Below are positions 31,147 to 39,844 of a DNA stretch of 64,000 nt, in pieces. The DNA is from Acidimicrobiia bacterium. Lineage in GTDB: Bacteria; Actinomycetota; Acidimicrobiia; Acidimicrobiales; Bin134. The notes beneath the pieces are model-generated. The model had not been told where the DNA came from. It saw only the letters and a list, made by a program, of their open reading frames with translations, and did no database searches. Position numbers and translations under genes: made by a program. Position 1 is the first letter of the stretch; each line of letters opens with the position of its first letter. The stretch covers positions 124,001 to 188,000 of the forward strand of contig JAJECA010000060.1 in assembly GCA_022822265.1 (NCBI GenBank), given 5' to 3'.

Positions 31147-31884
31147 ATGAGCATCGACCGAGCCGTCTATCAGCAAGCCCTGAGATCCGACGGCGAGGCC
31201 ATCGCCACGGCCGGACGGCGAGATATCGACGCCGTGGTGCCGTCGTGCCCCGGCTGGACTGTGCACAAGCTGCTGGCCCACGTGGGCCGGGTGTACCGCT
31301 CGGTTGGGCGCCACGTGGCCGAGCGGGCCACCGAGATGATCCCCGCCGATGAGATCCCACGACCTCCCGAGGGCGACGCCATTGTGGAGTGGTTCGAAGA
31401 GGGCCACCGCTTTGTGCAGGAGGCGCTGGATGGGGCCGACCCCAACGAGGCAGTATGGAGCTGGGCCGGCCAGAACACCATGGCCTTTTACTTCCGGCGA
31501 ATGGCCCATGAGACCGCCGTACACCGCTGGGACGCCGAGGCGGCCTTCGGCGACCCCGGCCCCATCGACTCCGATTTGGCTGCCGACGGAGTGAGCGAGC
31601 TCTTCGATGTGGTGCTGCCGTTCGCGGTGGCCAACTGGGAGATGACCCTGCCTGACGCCAGCATGCACCTGCACCGCACCGACGGAGAAGGGGAGTGGCT
31701 GCTGGTCAGCGACGGGGGCCGTATCAAGATGAGCCTTGAGCACGCCAAGGGCGATGCCGCGGTGCGGGCCAGCGGCACCGACCTGCTGCTGCTGTCGTGG
31801 GAGCGCATCGGCCTCGACAGCCCCGGCGTGGAGACCTTCGGCGACGCCGACGCCGCCCGAGCCTGGTTCGCCCTGTCCCGCTAG
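31147..31884 (+). CDS. DinB-like mycothiol-dependent enzyme (maleylpyruvate isomerase family)
   Basis: The 245-residue protein has the N-terminal DinB-like metal-binding helical bundle of the actinobacterial maleylpyruvate isomerase family: a CPGWTVHKLLAHVGRV block giving the first His, and AHETAVHRWDAE giving the later His. The C-terminal domain (from about residue 160) has the SCP2-like strand pattern. Members use mycothiol as cofactor in isomerisation or detoxification. The presence of this family supports an actinobacterial host. The substrate is unknown. The gene is first in a unit with the membrane protein 20 bases downstream. Confidence 0.85.
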   Translation: MSIDRAVYQQALRSDGEAIATAGRRDIDAVVPSCPGWTVHKLLAHVGRVYRSVGRHVAERATEMIPADEIPRPPEGDAIVEWFEEGHRFVQEALDGADPNEAVWSWAGQNTMAFYFRRMAHETAVHRWDAEAAFGDPGPIDSDLAADGVSELFDVVLPFAVANWEMTLPDASMHLHRTDGEGEWLLVSDGGRIKMSLEHAKGDAAVRASGTDLLLLSWERIGLDSPGVETFGDADAARAWFALSR

Positions 31885-31904
31885 AGCCGCCAAGCAAACC
31901 AACC

Positions 31905-32591
31905 ATGTCCGACGAATCATCCCCTCCGGTGCCGATGCCGCCGGTCCCCACCCGGGCCGATGTGTTCGACCAGTACATGCCGATCGTGCTGTTCTTGGTG
32001 CTCAACAGCGCCTTCGGCTTGATCCCTGCCATTGCCGCCATGACGCTTTGGGCCATAAAAGCCCAGGTCAGCCGACGCCGCCGGGGTCTGCCCTTGGGGC
32101 GGGTTATGCCCATCATCGTCGTCTACCTGCTGATCCGAGGCACCTTCGGCATCATCTACGACAGCGAAGACGTTTATTTCGGCATCGGAATCTCGGCCAA
32201 GGCGCTGGCCGCCCTGGCCCTGCTGGTGTCGGCGGCCCTGCGGCGCAACGCCACCGGATACGCCCTGCCCTATCTTGTACCGATCGACCGGGACACCAAG
32301 TCCCACCCCGAGTATCGAGCCACCACCCGGCGAGTCTCCGTAGCTGTGGCTCTGATCGTGTTCGCCAGCGTCGGTTTCGACATCTGGCTGCTTCAGAATG
32401 CCTCGGTAAACAAGTTCGTGCTCATCCGCTTGGGGGTCAACTGGGGGGCATCAATAGCCACGATTCTGGGCATGGGCCTGTATCTCGATCGCCGCTTGCG
32501 CCGCATCCCCGGCTTCCCCGGCATGATGCCCCTCGTTGAGCGGCGACTGAAGGACTTCGGCATGAGCCCGCCGCCCACTGCTGACGGATGA
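31905..32591 (+). CDS. Multi-pass membrane protein (DUF3159/VC0807-like)
   Basis: The 228-residue protein has about five or six hydrophobic segments: VLFLVLNSAFGLIPAIAAM, VMPIIVVYLLIRGTFGI, ISAKALAALALLVSAAL, VSVAVALIVFASVGFDIW and a further one. The SRRRRG loop and a proline-rich N-terminal tail are on the cytosolic side. The pattern fits the actinobacterial DUF3159/VC0807-like families of unknown function. The ATG at 31905 starts 20 bases after the DinB-like stop, so they are likely co-transcribed. Longer frames overlap that gene and are rejected. Confidence 0.7.
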   Translation: MSDESSPPVPMPPVPTRADVFDQYMPIVLFLVLNSAFGLIPAIAAMTLWAIKAQVSRRRRGLPLGRVMPIIVVYLLIRGTFGIIYDSEDVYFGIGISAKALAALALLVSAALRRNATGYALPYLVPIDRDTKSHPEYRATTRRVSVAVALIVFASVGFDIWLLQNASVNKFVLIRLGVNWGASIATILGMGLYLDRRLRRIPGFPGMMPLVERRLKDFGMSPPPTADG

Positions 32592-32627
32592 CTCCACGCT
32601 GGGGTGACCGGCTGGCATCCCTGTTAC

Positions 32628-32633
32628 TAGAGT
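32628..32633 (+). promoter_or_regulatory. -10 hexamer TAGAGT of the cyclase-family gene
   Basis: TAGAGT ends 7 bases before ATG 32641, inside the run TTACTAGAGT. A leaderless start is likely for the 32641-35988 unit. Confidence 0.5.
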
Positions 32634-32640
32634 CTCGGCT

Positions 32641-33543
32641 ATGGGAGAGAACAATTGGGGAAGATGGGGCGACGAGGATGAGCGGGGGGCGCTGAATCTG
32701 CTCACCCCCGACGTGGTGAAAGAGGCCAGTGCGTCGATCACCACCGGCAAGGTGTATCCGCTGGGCATTCCCATCCAGTCGCAGGGCGTTCCCATCATGG
32801 ACTACCGAGGCACGCCAATGCGGCTCACCCTCCAGAACGCCTCCGACGAGGGGATCTACGCGGCCTACGGCTGCCACGACGGCACCGGGGCCCATGAGGA
32901 CGTGCTGGTGTTCGCCTCCCACACCACCAGCCACATGGACGCCCTTTGCCATGTGTACGGCCAAGACCAGCACTACAACGGCTTCTCCAAGGAGGCCATG
33001 AAGACCCATACCGGGGCCTCCCGGCTGGGCATCGAGAAGGTGGGCGTTATCGCCGGGCGGGCCGTGCTGCTCGACATGGTGGCCCACATGGGTGCCGACA
33101 AGTGGCTGGAAGCGGGTACGCCGATCAGCGGGACCGACTTGGCCGCGTGCGCCGACGCCCAGGGCACCCCGGTGCGAGCCGGTGACATCGTGCTGATCCG
33201 CACCGGCTACCTCGACATGTGGTGGTCGATCGAGGCCGACCCCGCCGCTGAGCAGCCCTTCGCCCAGCCGGGCATCAACAACGACGGAGCCGAGTGGCTG
33301 ATGGCCCACGACGTGGTGGCCGTGGGGTCGGACAACGCGGCCATCGAGGTGATCCCGTTCGACGAGAACGACTTCCTTACCGTCCACAAGATCCTGCTGG
33401 TGGGTGCGGGCATCTACATGCTGGAGTTCTTGAACTTCTCTGAGATGGCCGCCGACGGGTGCCACGAGGGCTTCATGACCGTGTCCCCTCTCAACGTGAC
33501 CGGGGCCACCGGCAGCCCGATCAACCCTGTGGTAATCGGGTAG
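32641..33543 (+). CDS. Cyclase-family metal-dependent hydrolase (kynurenine formamidase-like)
   Basis: The 300-residue protein carries the metal motif of the cyclase/KynB family as HTTSHMDALCHVY (about residues 92-104), equivalent to HxGTHxDxxxH, and later GAEWLMAHDVVAVGSDNAAIE. Family members hydrolyse N-formylkynurenine, cyclise polyketides or open isatin-like and lactam rings. The N-terminal GRWGDEDERGALNLLTPD block is typical of the longer bacterial members. It heads a unit followed after 9 bases by the fused CoA-transferase, so it may act on the same acid. The substrate is unknown. Confidence 0.87.
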   Translation: MGENNWGRWGDEDERGALNLLTPDVVKEASASITTGKVYPLGIPIQSQGVPIMDYRGTPMRLTLQNASDEGIYAAYGCHDGTGAHEDVLVFASHTTSHMDALCHVYGQDQHYNGFSKEAMKTHTGASRLGIEKVGVIAGRAVLLDMVAHMGADKWLEAGTPISGTDLAACADAQGTPVRAGDIVLIRTGYLDMWWSIEADPAAEQPFAQPGINNDGAEWLMAHDVVAVGSDNAAIEVIPFDENDFLTVHKILLVGAGIYMLEFLNFSEMAADGCHEGFMTVSPLNVTGATGSPINPVVIG

Positions 33544-33552
33544 AACCCGCCC

Positions 33553-35988
33553 ATGCCCGAGATGGCCGGAGGAGGCCTGCTGGGCACCCCTGAGGGGGCG
33601 GTGCTCGACCAAGTGCGAGTGCTGGAGCTCACCCGCACCATCGGCGGGGCCTACACCGCCAAGCTGTTCGCCGATGCCGGGGCTGAGGTCATCATGATCG
33701 AACCCCCGGGCGGTGATCGGTTGCGGTCGTGGTCGGCATCGGGCTCGCCCGCGGGCGGCGATTCCGGCGACGGCGCGTTCTTCCAATTCCTCAACGCGGG
33801 CAAGCGCAGCATCGTGATCGACTTGGACGATTCTGGAGGCCGGGACCGGTTCCTGGAGTTGGCCGCCACCGCCGATCTGGTGGTGGAGGATTTGGGCGCC
33901 GGGACCGTCGAGTCAATGGGGCTGGGCCACGCTGATCTGGCCGAACAGAATCCCGCCTTGGTGCTGTTGTCGATCTCTCCCTGGGGCCGTGGTGGACCGT
34001 GGGACCATCGCCCAGCCAACGAGTTCACCCTCCAATCCTGGGTGGGTTCCACCCACAGCCGGGGCATTCCCGGGGAAATGCCCCTCGGGGTGGGGGGCAA
34101 GCTGGGGGAGTTCCTGACCGCAGCAAACGCCAGTTCACTGGGACTGGCCGCATTGATATCCGCCCGGCGAGATGGCGCTCAGGGCGAGCATGTGGACATC
34201 TCGGCCTACGAGGCCATGACCACCAGCTTCATTGTCTATGCCCACCTCTACGCCACCTACGCCCCAGAATCCCGCACTGGGGCCACTCGCTCCATCGAGA
34301 TCCCCTCGATAGAGCAGGCCAAAGACGGCTGGGTGGGCTTTTGCACCATCACCGGCCAGCAGTTCAAGGACTTCTGCGTGGTCATCGACGACCCCGAAAT
34401 GGCCGACGATCCGAAGCTGTCCAGCGGTGACGGCCGGATGGACAACCGCAACGAGGTTTGGGAGCGCATCGCCCGCTACACCAAGGCCCACACCGTGGAC
34501 GAGATCGTGGAGAAAGCCACCTTGTTGCGGGTGCCCGTGGCCCCCATCGGAGACGGCAGCCGTGTGGCCCAAATCGACCACTTCGCCGAGCGGGGCGTCT
34601 ACGTGGAGAACCCCGGCGGATTCACCCAACCTCGAGTGCCCTACAAGCTCAGTTCTCGGCCACCTCGCCCGGTGCCGCTTGCTCCTGCTCTGGGAGAAGC
34701 AGGTGATGAACTGCTGGGGGCGAAAGGCGGTTCGGGGGGAGCCCTGAGCCCGCGGCCGGCCCGTACGGAGCCTTCGCTCCCGCTTGCCGGAATCCGGGTG
34801 TGCGATCTGGCCACCTTCTGGGCCGGGCCGGTGGCATCGTGTCTGTACTCTGCTTTGGGCGCCGACGTCATCAAGGTGGAGTCCATCCAGCGGTGCGACG
34901 GGATGCGCTATGCCAGCGGGCTCAAACGCGACGACCTGTGGGAGTGGAGCCCGGTGACACACGGGGCCAACACCGGCAAGCGCTCGGTGACGCTGGACTT
35001 GTCCAGCGAAGACGGCTTGGCTCAGGTGAAGCGGCTTATCGAGATATCCGACATCGTGATCGAGAACTACTCCCCGCGGGTGGTGGAGAACTTCGGCTTG
35101 GACTGGGACGAGGTTCACCGGCTGAACCCCAACGCCATCATGGTGCGGATGCCCGCCTTCGGGCTCGATGGACCGTGGCGCGATCGCACCGGCTTCGCCA
35201 TGACCATCGAGCAGGCCAGCGGTTTGGCCTTCCTCACCGGCGATCCCGAGGGCCGGCCACTCGTCCCCCGGGGGATGTGCGACCAGCTTGGTGGGATGCA
35301 CGCGGTGTTCGCCACCCTGCTGGCCCTCGAGCACCGGGCCCAGACCGGTGAGGCGCAATTGGTAGAGGTTCCCCTGATTGAGGCTGGGTTGAATGCGGCA
35401 GCCGAGCAGGTGATCGAGTGGACTGCCTACGGACAGCTCCTCCAACGCCAGGGCAACCGTTCGCCCTACTCCGCCCCCCAAGGCATCTACGCCGCGCCGG
35501 GCGAAGACCAGTGGGTGGTGATTTCGGTGGACAACGATGCCCAATGGCCGGCATTAGCCCGACTCCTTGGCCGTGAGGATTGGGTGGTGTGGGCCAGCCG
35601 GGACGAGCGCCATGCCCACCACGACAAGATCGACGCCGCCATCAGCGCATGGGTGGCCGAGCGGGACCGGGATGCCGCCGTGGACGAGCTCCTTGAAGCC
35701 GGTGTGCCCGCCGCCCCGGTTATCAGCGGCCGGGAGTCGGTTGACAACCCTCAGCTTGTCGCTCGGGGCCACCAACAGTGGATGGACCACGTAGTGGTTG
35801 GGCGAGTGCCCTATCCCAGCTTCCCTGGCCGGTTCAACGGCCAATACCACCGTCTGGGCCGCCCCGCTCCCACCCTGGGAGAGCACAACGAGGAGATCTT
35901 GCGCGACGTGCTCGGCCTCGACGCATCCGAGATCGCCCGCCTGGCCGAAACCAAAGTCATCGGCACCCGTCCCGCCCATGCGGGCTGA
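33553..35988 (+). CDS. Fused tandem CaiB/BaiF CoA-transferase (inactive-type plus active-type domain)
   Basis: The 811-residue protein is twice the usual family III length and contains two complete CaiB/BaiF domains, about residues 16-385 and 411-800. A Gly/Ser/Pro-rich linker (about 388-410) joins them. The C-terminal domain has Asp577 (GMCDQLGGMHA) at the active-site position. The N-terminal domain has GGKLGEFLTAAN there, without Asp (the nearest acid is Glu186). Family III enzymes act as interlocked dimers, so the fusion may be a covalent pseudo-dimer. It mirrors the split pair at 1252-3722 in reverse order. It follows the cyclase-family gene by 9 bases; the substrate is unknown. Confidence 0.88.
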   Translation: MPEMAGGGLLGTPEGAVLDQVRVLELTRTIGGAYTAKLFADAGAEVIMIEPPGGDRLRSWSASGSPAGGDSGDGAFFQFLNAGKRSIVIDLDDSGGRDRFLELAATADLVVEDLGAGTVESMGLGHADLAEQNPALVLLSISPWGRGGPWDHRPANEFTLQSWVGSTHSRGIPGEMPLGVGGKLGEFLTAANASSLGLAALISARRDGAQGEHVDISAYEAMTTSFIVYAHLYATYAPESRTGATRSIEIPSIEQAKDGWVGFCTITGQQFKDFCVVIDDPEMADDPKLSSGDGRMDNRNEVWERIARYTKAHTVDEIVEKATLLRVPVAPIGDGSRVAQIDHFAERGVYVENPGGFTQPRVPYKLSSRPPRPVPLAPALGEAGDELLGAKGGSGGALSPRPARTEPSLPLAGIRVCDLATFWAGPVASCLYSALGADVIKVESIQRCDGMRYASGLKRDDLWEWSPVTHGANTGKRSVTLDLSSEDGLAQVKRLIEISDIVIENYSPRVVENFGLDWDEVHRLNPNAIMVRMPAFGLDGPWRDRTGFAMTIEQASGLAFLTGDPEGRPLVPRGMCDQLGGMHAVFATLLALEHRAQTGEAQLVEVPLIEAGLNAAAEQVIEWTAYGQLLQRQGNRSPYSAPQGIYAAPGEDQWVVISVDNDAQWPALARLLGREDWVVWASRDERHAHHDKIDAAISAWVAERDRDAAVDELLEAGVPAAPVISGRESVDNPQLVARGHQQWMDHVVVGRVPYPSFPGRFNGQYHRLGRPAPTLGEHNEEILRDVLGLDASEIARLAETKVIGTRPAHAG

Positions 35989-36026
35989 AGACGACTCCGG
36001 GCTGCGGATCGCGGCCTGAAGGACAA

Positions 36027-36032
36027 TAGGGT
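36027..36032 (+). promoter_or_regulatory. -10 hexamer TAGGGT of the side-chain acyl-CoA dehydrogenase
   Basis: TAGGGT ends 8 bases before ATG 36041 with no ribosome-binding site; a leaderless start is inferred. Confidence 0.45.
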
Positions 36033-36040
36033 TTCCGTCG

Positions 36041-37213
36041 ATGTTCCTCGACCTCACCGAAAGCCAGCTTGAGCTGCAAGCCACCCTGCGGAACTACTTC
36101 GAGAACCTGATGACCGCCGAACGGCGGGACGCCATGGAAGGCAGGCGGGCGGGGCAGGTTTACCGTGAGACCGTCCGCCAGATGGGCAAGGATGGCTGGC
36201 TGGGGGTGGGCTGGCCCAAGGAGTGGGGCGGGCAGGGCTACACCCCGCTGGAGCAGCTCATCTTCTTCGAGGAGGCCAACCGGGCCGGTGTGCCCTTGCC
36301 GTTCGTGACCCTCAACACGGTGGGACCGGCACTGAACGTGTACGGAACCGAGGAGCAGAAGGAGTTCTTCCTGCCCAAGATCCTGGCCGGCGAGTTGCAC
36401 TTTTCCATCGGCTACTCCGAGCCCACCGCGGGCACCGACTTGGCCTCGCTCAAGACCCGGGCGGTGCGCGACGGCGACGAGTGGATCATCAACGGCCAGA
36501 AGATCTGGACCACCGGCGGCCACGAGTCCGACTGGATATGGCTGGCCACCCGCACCGATCCCGACGTGCCCAAGCACAAGGGCATCACCATTTTTGCTGT
36601 GGACACGACCCTGGACGGCTTCAGCCACACCCCCATTTGGCTGCTGGGCGGGGGCCACACCAACGCCACCTATTACAACGACATCCGGGTGCCCGACTGG
36701 GCCCGCATCGGCGAGGTCAACGGCGGCTGGAAGCTCATCACCGCCCAGCTCAACCACGAGCGGGTGGGCCTGGCTCCAGCGGGCAACATCGACGGGCCAC
36801 TGCGTCGGGTGGTGGACTGGGCTCGCCAGACCACCCTGGGCGACGGGCGCCGGGTGATCGACCAGGAGTGGGTGCGGCTGGCCCTGGCCGAGGTGTACGC
36901 CCGCAACGAGGCGCTCAAGATGTACAACTGGAAGGTGGCTACCGCACTGGAGGACACCGAGCTGAAGCCGGCCGATGCCTCGGCCATGAAGGTGTTCGGT
37001 ACCGAGCTGAAGGTGAAGTCGTTCCAAGCCCTCATGGAGGTGCTGGGGCAGCGGTCATACCTGGTGAAGGGCACGCCGGAGGCGGTGCTCGGCGGCGAGT
37101 TGGAGCGGGCCTACCGGGGAGCGCCGGTGGGAACCTTCGGCGGGGGAGTGAACGAGGTCCAGCGCGACATCATCGCCACTGCGGGGATGGGGTTGCCCCG
37201 GTCGCCTCGCTAG
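36041..37213 (+). CDS. Acyl-CoA dehydrogenase resembling steroid side-chain FadE26/FadE29 (ChsE4/ChsE2)
   Basis: The 390-residue ACAD has FSIGYSEPTAGTDLASLKTRAVRDGDEW (positions about 121-148; key residues Ser, Glu, Thr, Asp), INGQKIWTTGGHE, THxNATYYND and a catalytic-Glu candidate at Glu240 (QLNHERV). The C-terminal FGGGVNEVQRDII replaces the usual EGT-EIQ. These blocks resemble mycobacterial FadE26 and FadE29, the alpha-type subunits of the enzymes that desaturate cholesterol side-chain CoA esters. Those work with a beta partner (FadE27/FadE28), but here the next gene is a convergent SDR, so the partner is missing locally. The stop overlaps that SDR's stop by 4 bases. Confidence 0.9.
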   Translation: MFLDLTESQLELQATLRNYFENLMTAERRDAMEGRRAGQVYRETVRQMGKDGWLGVGWPKEWGGQGYTPLEQLIFFEEANRAGVPLPFVTLNTVGPALNVYGTEEQKEFFLPKILAGELHFSIGYSEPTAGTDLASLKTRAVRDGDEWIINGQKIWTTGGHESDWIWLATRTDPDVPKHKGITIFAVDTTLDGFSHTPIWLLGGGHTNATYYNDIRVPDWARIGEVNGGWKLITAQLNHERVGLAPAGNIDGPLRRVVDWARQTTLGDGRRVIDQEWVRLALAEVYARNEALKMYNWKVATALEDTELKPADASAMKVFGTELKVKSFQALMEVLGQRSYLVKGTPEAVLGGELERAYRGAPVGTFGGGVNEVQRDIIATAGMGLPRSPR

Positions 37214-38016
37214 AAGGTTGTGGTCTGGCCCCCGTTGGAGCGGAAGACGTTGCCGGTGGTGAACTTGCCGGCATCTGAGGCCAGGTACAGCATCAGGTAT
37301 GCCTGGTCCAGGGCCTCGCCGAGGGCGCCGATGGGGGACATGTCTCGGGCGTAGTCCAAAAACTCGTCGTAGGCCTCCTGGTTGAGGGTTCCGTCTTCGT
37401 TGTGGAGCCGCCAGGTGGTGAAGTTGGTGAGGGTGCTGCCGGGAGCCAGGGTGCATACCCGGATCCCGTAGCGGCCCACCTCTAGGGCCAGAGTGCGGCC
37501 CAGCATGGCCACCGCGGCCTTCGTGAAGGCGTACACGCCGATGCCCTCATAGGCCAGGTCTATGGCCCCGGAAGAAACGTTGAGGATCACCCCGCCACCG
37601 TCATCCTTCATGGCCCTGATGGCGGCTTGGCAGCCGTAGAGCACGCCTTTGAGATTGAGGTCGATGCCTCGGTCGATGTCCTCGTCGGTGAGGTCCTCGA
37701 TGAGGCCGGGAGACATAGCACCGGCGATGTTGGCGATGATGTCGAGACCGCCGTAGGCGGCCACTGCTCGAGCCACCAATGCGTCCACCTCATCGCGGGA
37801 GGTCACGTTGCAAGCCTGGGCGATGGCCTCGCCCCCGTCCTCGCGGATGGCCTTGGCGGTGCTCTCGGCCCCCTCGCCGTCGAGGTCGCCGCACACCACC
37901 TTGGCCCCGGCGGCGGCGAACAGCTCGGCGGTGGCCTCGCCGATGCCCGAGGCGCCCCCGGTGATCACCGCGACTTTGCCGTCCAACCGGAATGCGTCCA
38001 GCGCGTCTGCCTTCAT
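37210..38016 (-). CDS. SDR-family oxidoreductase
   Basis: The 268-residue SDR has VITGGASGIGEAT near residue 17, CGDLDGEG after the second strand (NAD-type Asp), IANIAGA in place of NNAG, Ser in VSSGAI and the catalytic YAFTK. The C-terminal FTTGNVFRSNGGQ resembles the SDR at 5368-6168. It has a near-perfect AGGAGG ribosome-binding site (complement of 38022-38027) 5 bases before ATG 38016, unlike most first genes here. It is convergent with the ACAD and divergent from the next SDR. A hydroxyacyl-CoA or hydroxysteroid substrate is inferred from context only. Confidence 0.86.
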   Translation of the reverse strand: MKADALDAFRLDGKVAVITGGASGIGEATAELFAAAGAKVVCGDLDGEGAESTAKAIREDGGEAIAQACNVTSRDEVDALVARAVAAYGGLDIIANIAGAMSPGLIEDLTDEDIDRGIDLNLKGVLYGCQAAIRAMKDDGGGVILNVSSGAIDLAYEGIGVYAFTKAAVAMLGRTLALEVGRYGIRVCTLAPGSTLTNFTTWRLHNEDGTLNQEAYDEFLDYARDMSPIGALGEALDQAYLMLYLASDAGKFTTGNVFRSNGGQTTTF

Positions 38017-38101
38017 CAGATCCTCCTGTTACCTTTGCGGCTGCTGAGATCAATTGTCCGCACTAGGCAAACAGCCTTGTGCGATTCATCAGGGAGCAAT
38101 C

Positions 38102-38944
38102 ATGGCAGATGGAGTGAAGGGATATGGAGTGCTGGTGACCGGTGGCGGCACGGGAATCGGTCACGCCTGCGCGGCGGCGCTGGCCGCCGACGGCGCCGCG
38201 GTCACCATTTGCGGGCGAACCGAGTCGAAGCTAGCCGATTCGGCCGAGCGCATCAGCAACGAAGCGGGCAACGGGGGCAGCGTGGCCTACGTGGTGGCCG
38301 ACGTGACCGACGAGTCCTCGGTGGCCGCCGCAGTGGCCGCCGCCGCCGAGCCCACCGGGACGCTGAACGGCGTGGTGGCCAACGCGGGTGGAGGCGGGGG
38401 AATGGGCCCCTACCACCTCCAGGACACCGACGAGTTCCTGCGGGTGCTGCACCTCAATGTGCTGGGCACCATGCTCACCGTGAAGCATTCGGTACCCCTG
38501 ATGAGAGTCGCCGGGGGCGGGTCGTTCGTGGGCATGTCGTCGATTGCCGGCCATGTGACCCACATGTATTTCGGGGCCTACACCCCTGGTAAGGCGGGCA
38601 TTGAGGCCATCATGCGCAACGCCGCCGACGAGTACGGCGCGGCCAACATCCGGTTCAATGCCATCCGACCGGGTTTCATCGCCACCGAGATTATGGAGGG
38701 CATCCCCCGAGACGGCGAGGTGTACGACAGCTACATCGACAACACCCCCATGGCCGACGTGGGGTATCCCGAGGACGTGGGCCACCTGGCCCGGTTCCTG
38801 ATTGGTCCCGAGTCCCGATGGATAACCGGCCAATGCATCAACATCGACGGCGGCCACAGCCTGCGCAGGGGACCGTTTTTCGGCTCCTTCATCGAGCCCG
38901 CGCTGGGCCGTGACGTGATGCTTGGGGATATGCCGGGATCATGA
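38102..38944 (+). CDS. SDR-family oxidoreductase
   Basis: The 280-residue SDR has VTGGGTGIGHACA near residue 12, CGRTESK after the second strand (Arg suggests NADP), VANAGGGGG in place of NNAG, Ser in SSIAGH and a catalytic YTPGK. ATG 38102 is preceded by GGGAG; a frame beginning at 38054 lacks such a site. A short gap leads to the luciferase-like gene (38988), so the three genes 38102-40813 may form an operon of oxidoreductases. The substrate is unknown. Confidence 0.85.
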   Translation: MADGVKGYGVLVTGGGTGIGHACAAALAADGAAVTICGRTESKLADSAERISNEAGNGGSVAYVVADVTDESSVAAAVAAAAEPTGTLNGVVANAGGGGGMGPYHLQDTDEFLRVLHLNVLGTMLTVKHSVPLMRVAGGGSFVGMSSIAGHVTHMYFGAYTPGKAGIEAIMRNAADEYGAANIRFNAIRPGFIATEIMEGIPRDGEVYDSYIDNTPMADVGYPEDVGHLARFLIGPESRWITGQCINIDGGHSLRRGPFFGSFIEPALGRDVMLGDMPGS

Positions 38945-38975
38945 CCGGCCAGGGCGGCTCAGCAGGCGCCGAAGC

Positions 38976-38981
38976 AAGGAG
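38976..38981 (+). promoter_or_regulatory. Ribosome-binding site AAGGAG deciding a GTG start
   Basis: AAGGAG lies 6 bases before GTG 38988, which begins the conserved first strand of the luciferase-like barrel. Upstream in-frame codons are rejected. Confidence 0.7.
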
Positions 38982-38987
38982 AAGCCG

Positions 38988-39839
38988 GTGAAGTACTACG
39001 CCGCAGTGATGTTCGAGGACACCGATCAGCTGGTGGACATCGCCCGGGCCGCCGAGGCCGAGGGGTTCACCGGAGTGGCCCTGGCCGACCACGTGGCTGT
39101 GCCCGCCGGATTCGCCTCTGTACACCCCTCGGGGGAGAACCCCTTCAGCCACACCTCGCCGTTCGCCGATCCGCTGATCACGGCCTCGGCCATGCTGAGC
39201 GCTACCACGTCGCTGGAAGTGCTCACCTACGTGTACATCCTGCCCATGCGCGAGCCGTTCTCGGTGGCCAGCCAAGTCGCCACCCTGTCGCTGCTGTCCA
39301 ACAACCGGCTCCGGCTGGGCATTGGGGTGGGCTGGCTGCGGGAGGAGATCGAGCTGCTGGGGGCCGATCCCCGCACCCGGGGGCGGCGCACCGACGAGAT
39401 GATCGAAATCTGTCGCCGCTTTTGGCGCGACGGCACCGCCGAGTTCCACGGCGAGTTCTTCGACTTCGGCCCCACCGGGGTGTACCCCCAGCCCGACGAA
39501 CCGATCTCGATCTGGGTGGGGGGCAAGTCGGAGGCCGCGCTGGCCCGTGCGGTGCGCAACGACGGCTGGGTAGGCATGAACTACGACCTGCCCGAGATCC
39601 ACCAGTTGCTCGACCGCCTCGGCGAGCTGCGCAAAGAGGCCGGCAAAGAAGACGGGCCGTTTGAGACCATGGTGATCCCCAACGCCGATCCCTCACCTCG
39701 ACTGCACGACAAGATGAACGAGCATGGGGTCACCTCCACTATCGCCATGCCCTGGTATCCCGGCGACCCGGCCTGCGCCTCCATCGAGGCCAAGCGTGAC
39801 GCTCTGGGCCGCTTCGCCGACGCCTTCATTCGGCGCTGA
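38988..39839 (+). CDS. LLM-class (F420-type) oxidoreductase
   Basis: The 283-residue luciferase-like TIM-barrel protein has YYAAVMFEDTDQL at strand one, GVALADHV, a VLTYVYILPMREP strand, RLRLGIGVGWLREEIELLG and a later IWVGGKSEAALARA. The pattern matches F420-dependent LLM-family enzymes (TIGR03619-like). They use F420 or FMN to oxidise alcohols or reduce double bonds and ketones. A CofC/FbiD gene for F420 synthesis lies at 45 kb in this window, consistent with F420 use. The next LLM gene follows 5 bases after its stop. The substrate is unknown. Confidence 0.87.
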   Translation: MKYYAAVMFEDTDQLVDIARAAEAEGFTGVALADHVAVPAGFASVHPSGENPFSHTSPFADPLITASAMLSATTSLEVLTYVYILPMREPFSVASQVATLSLLSNNRLRLGIGVGWLREEIELLGADPRTRGRRTDEMIEICRRFWRDGTAEFHGEFFDFGPTGVYPQPDEPISIWVGGKSEAALARAVRNDGWVGMNYDLPEIHQLLDRLGELRKEAGKEDGPFETMVIPNADPSPRLHDKMNEHGVTSTIAMPWYPGDPACASIEAKRDALGRFADAFIRR

Positions 39840-39844
39840 ACTCT

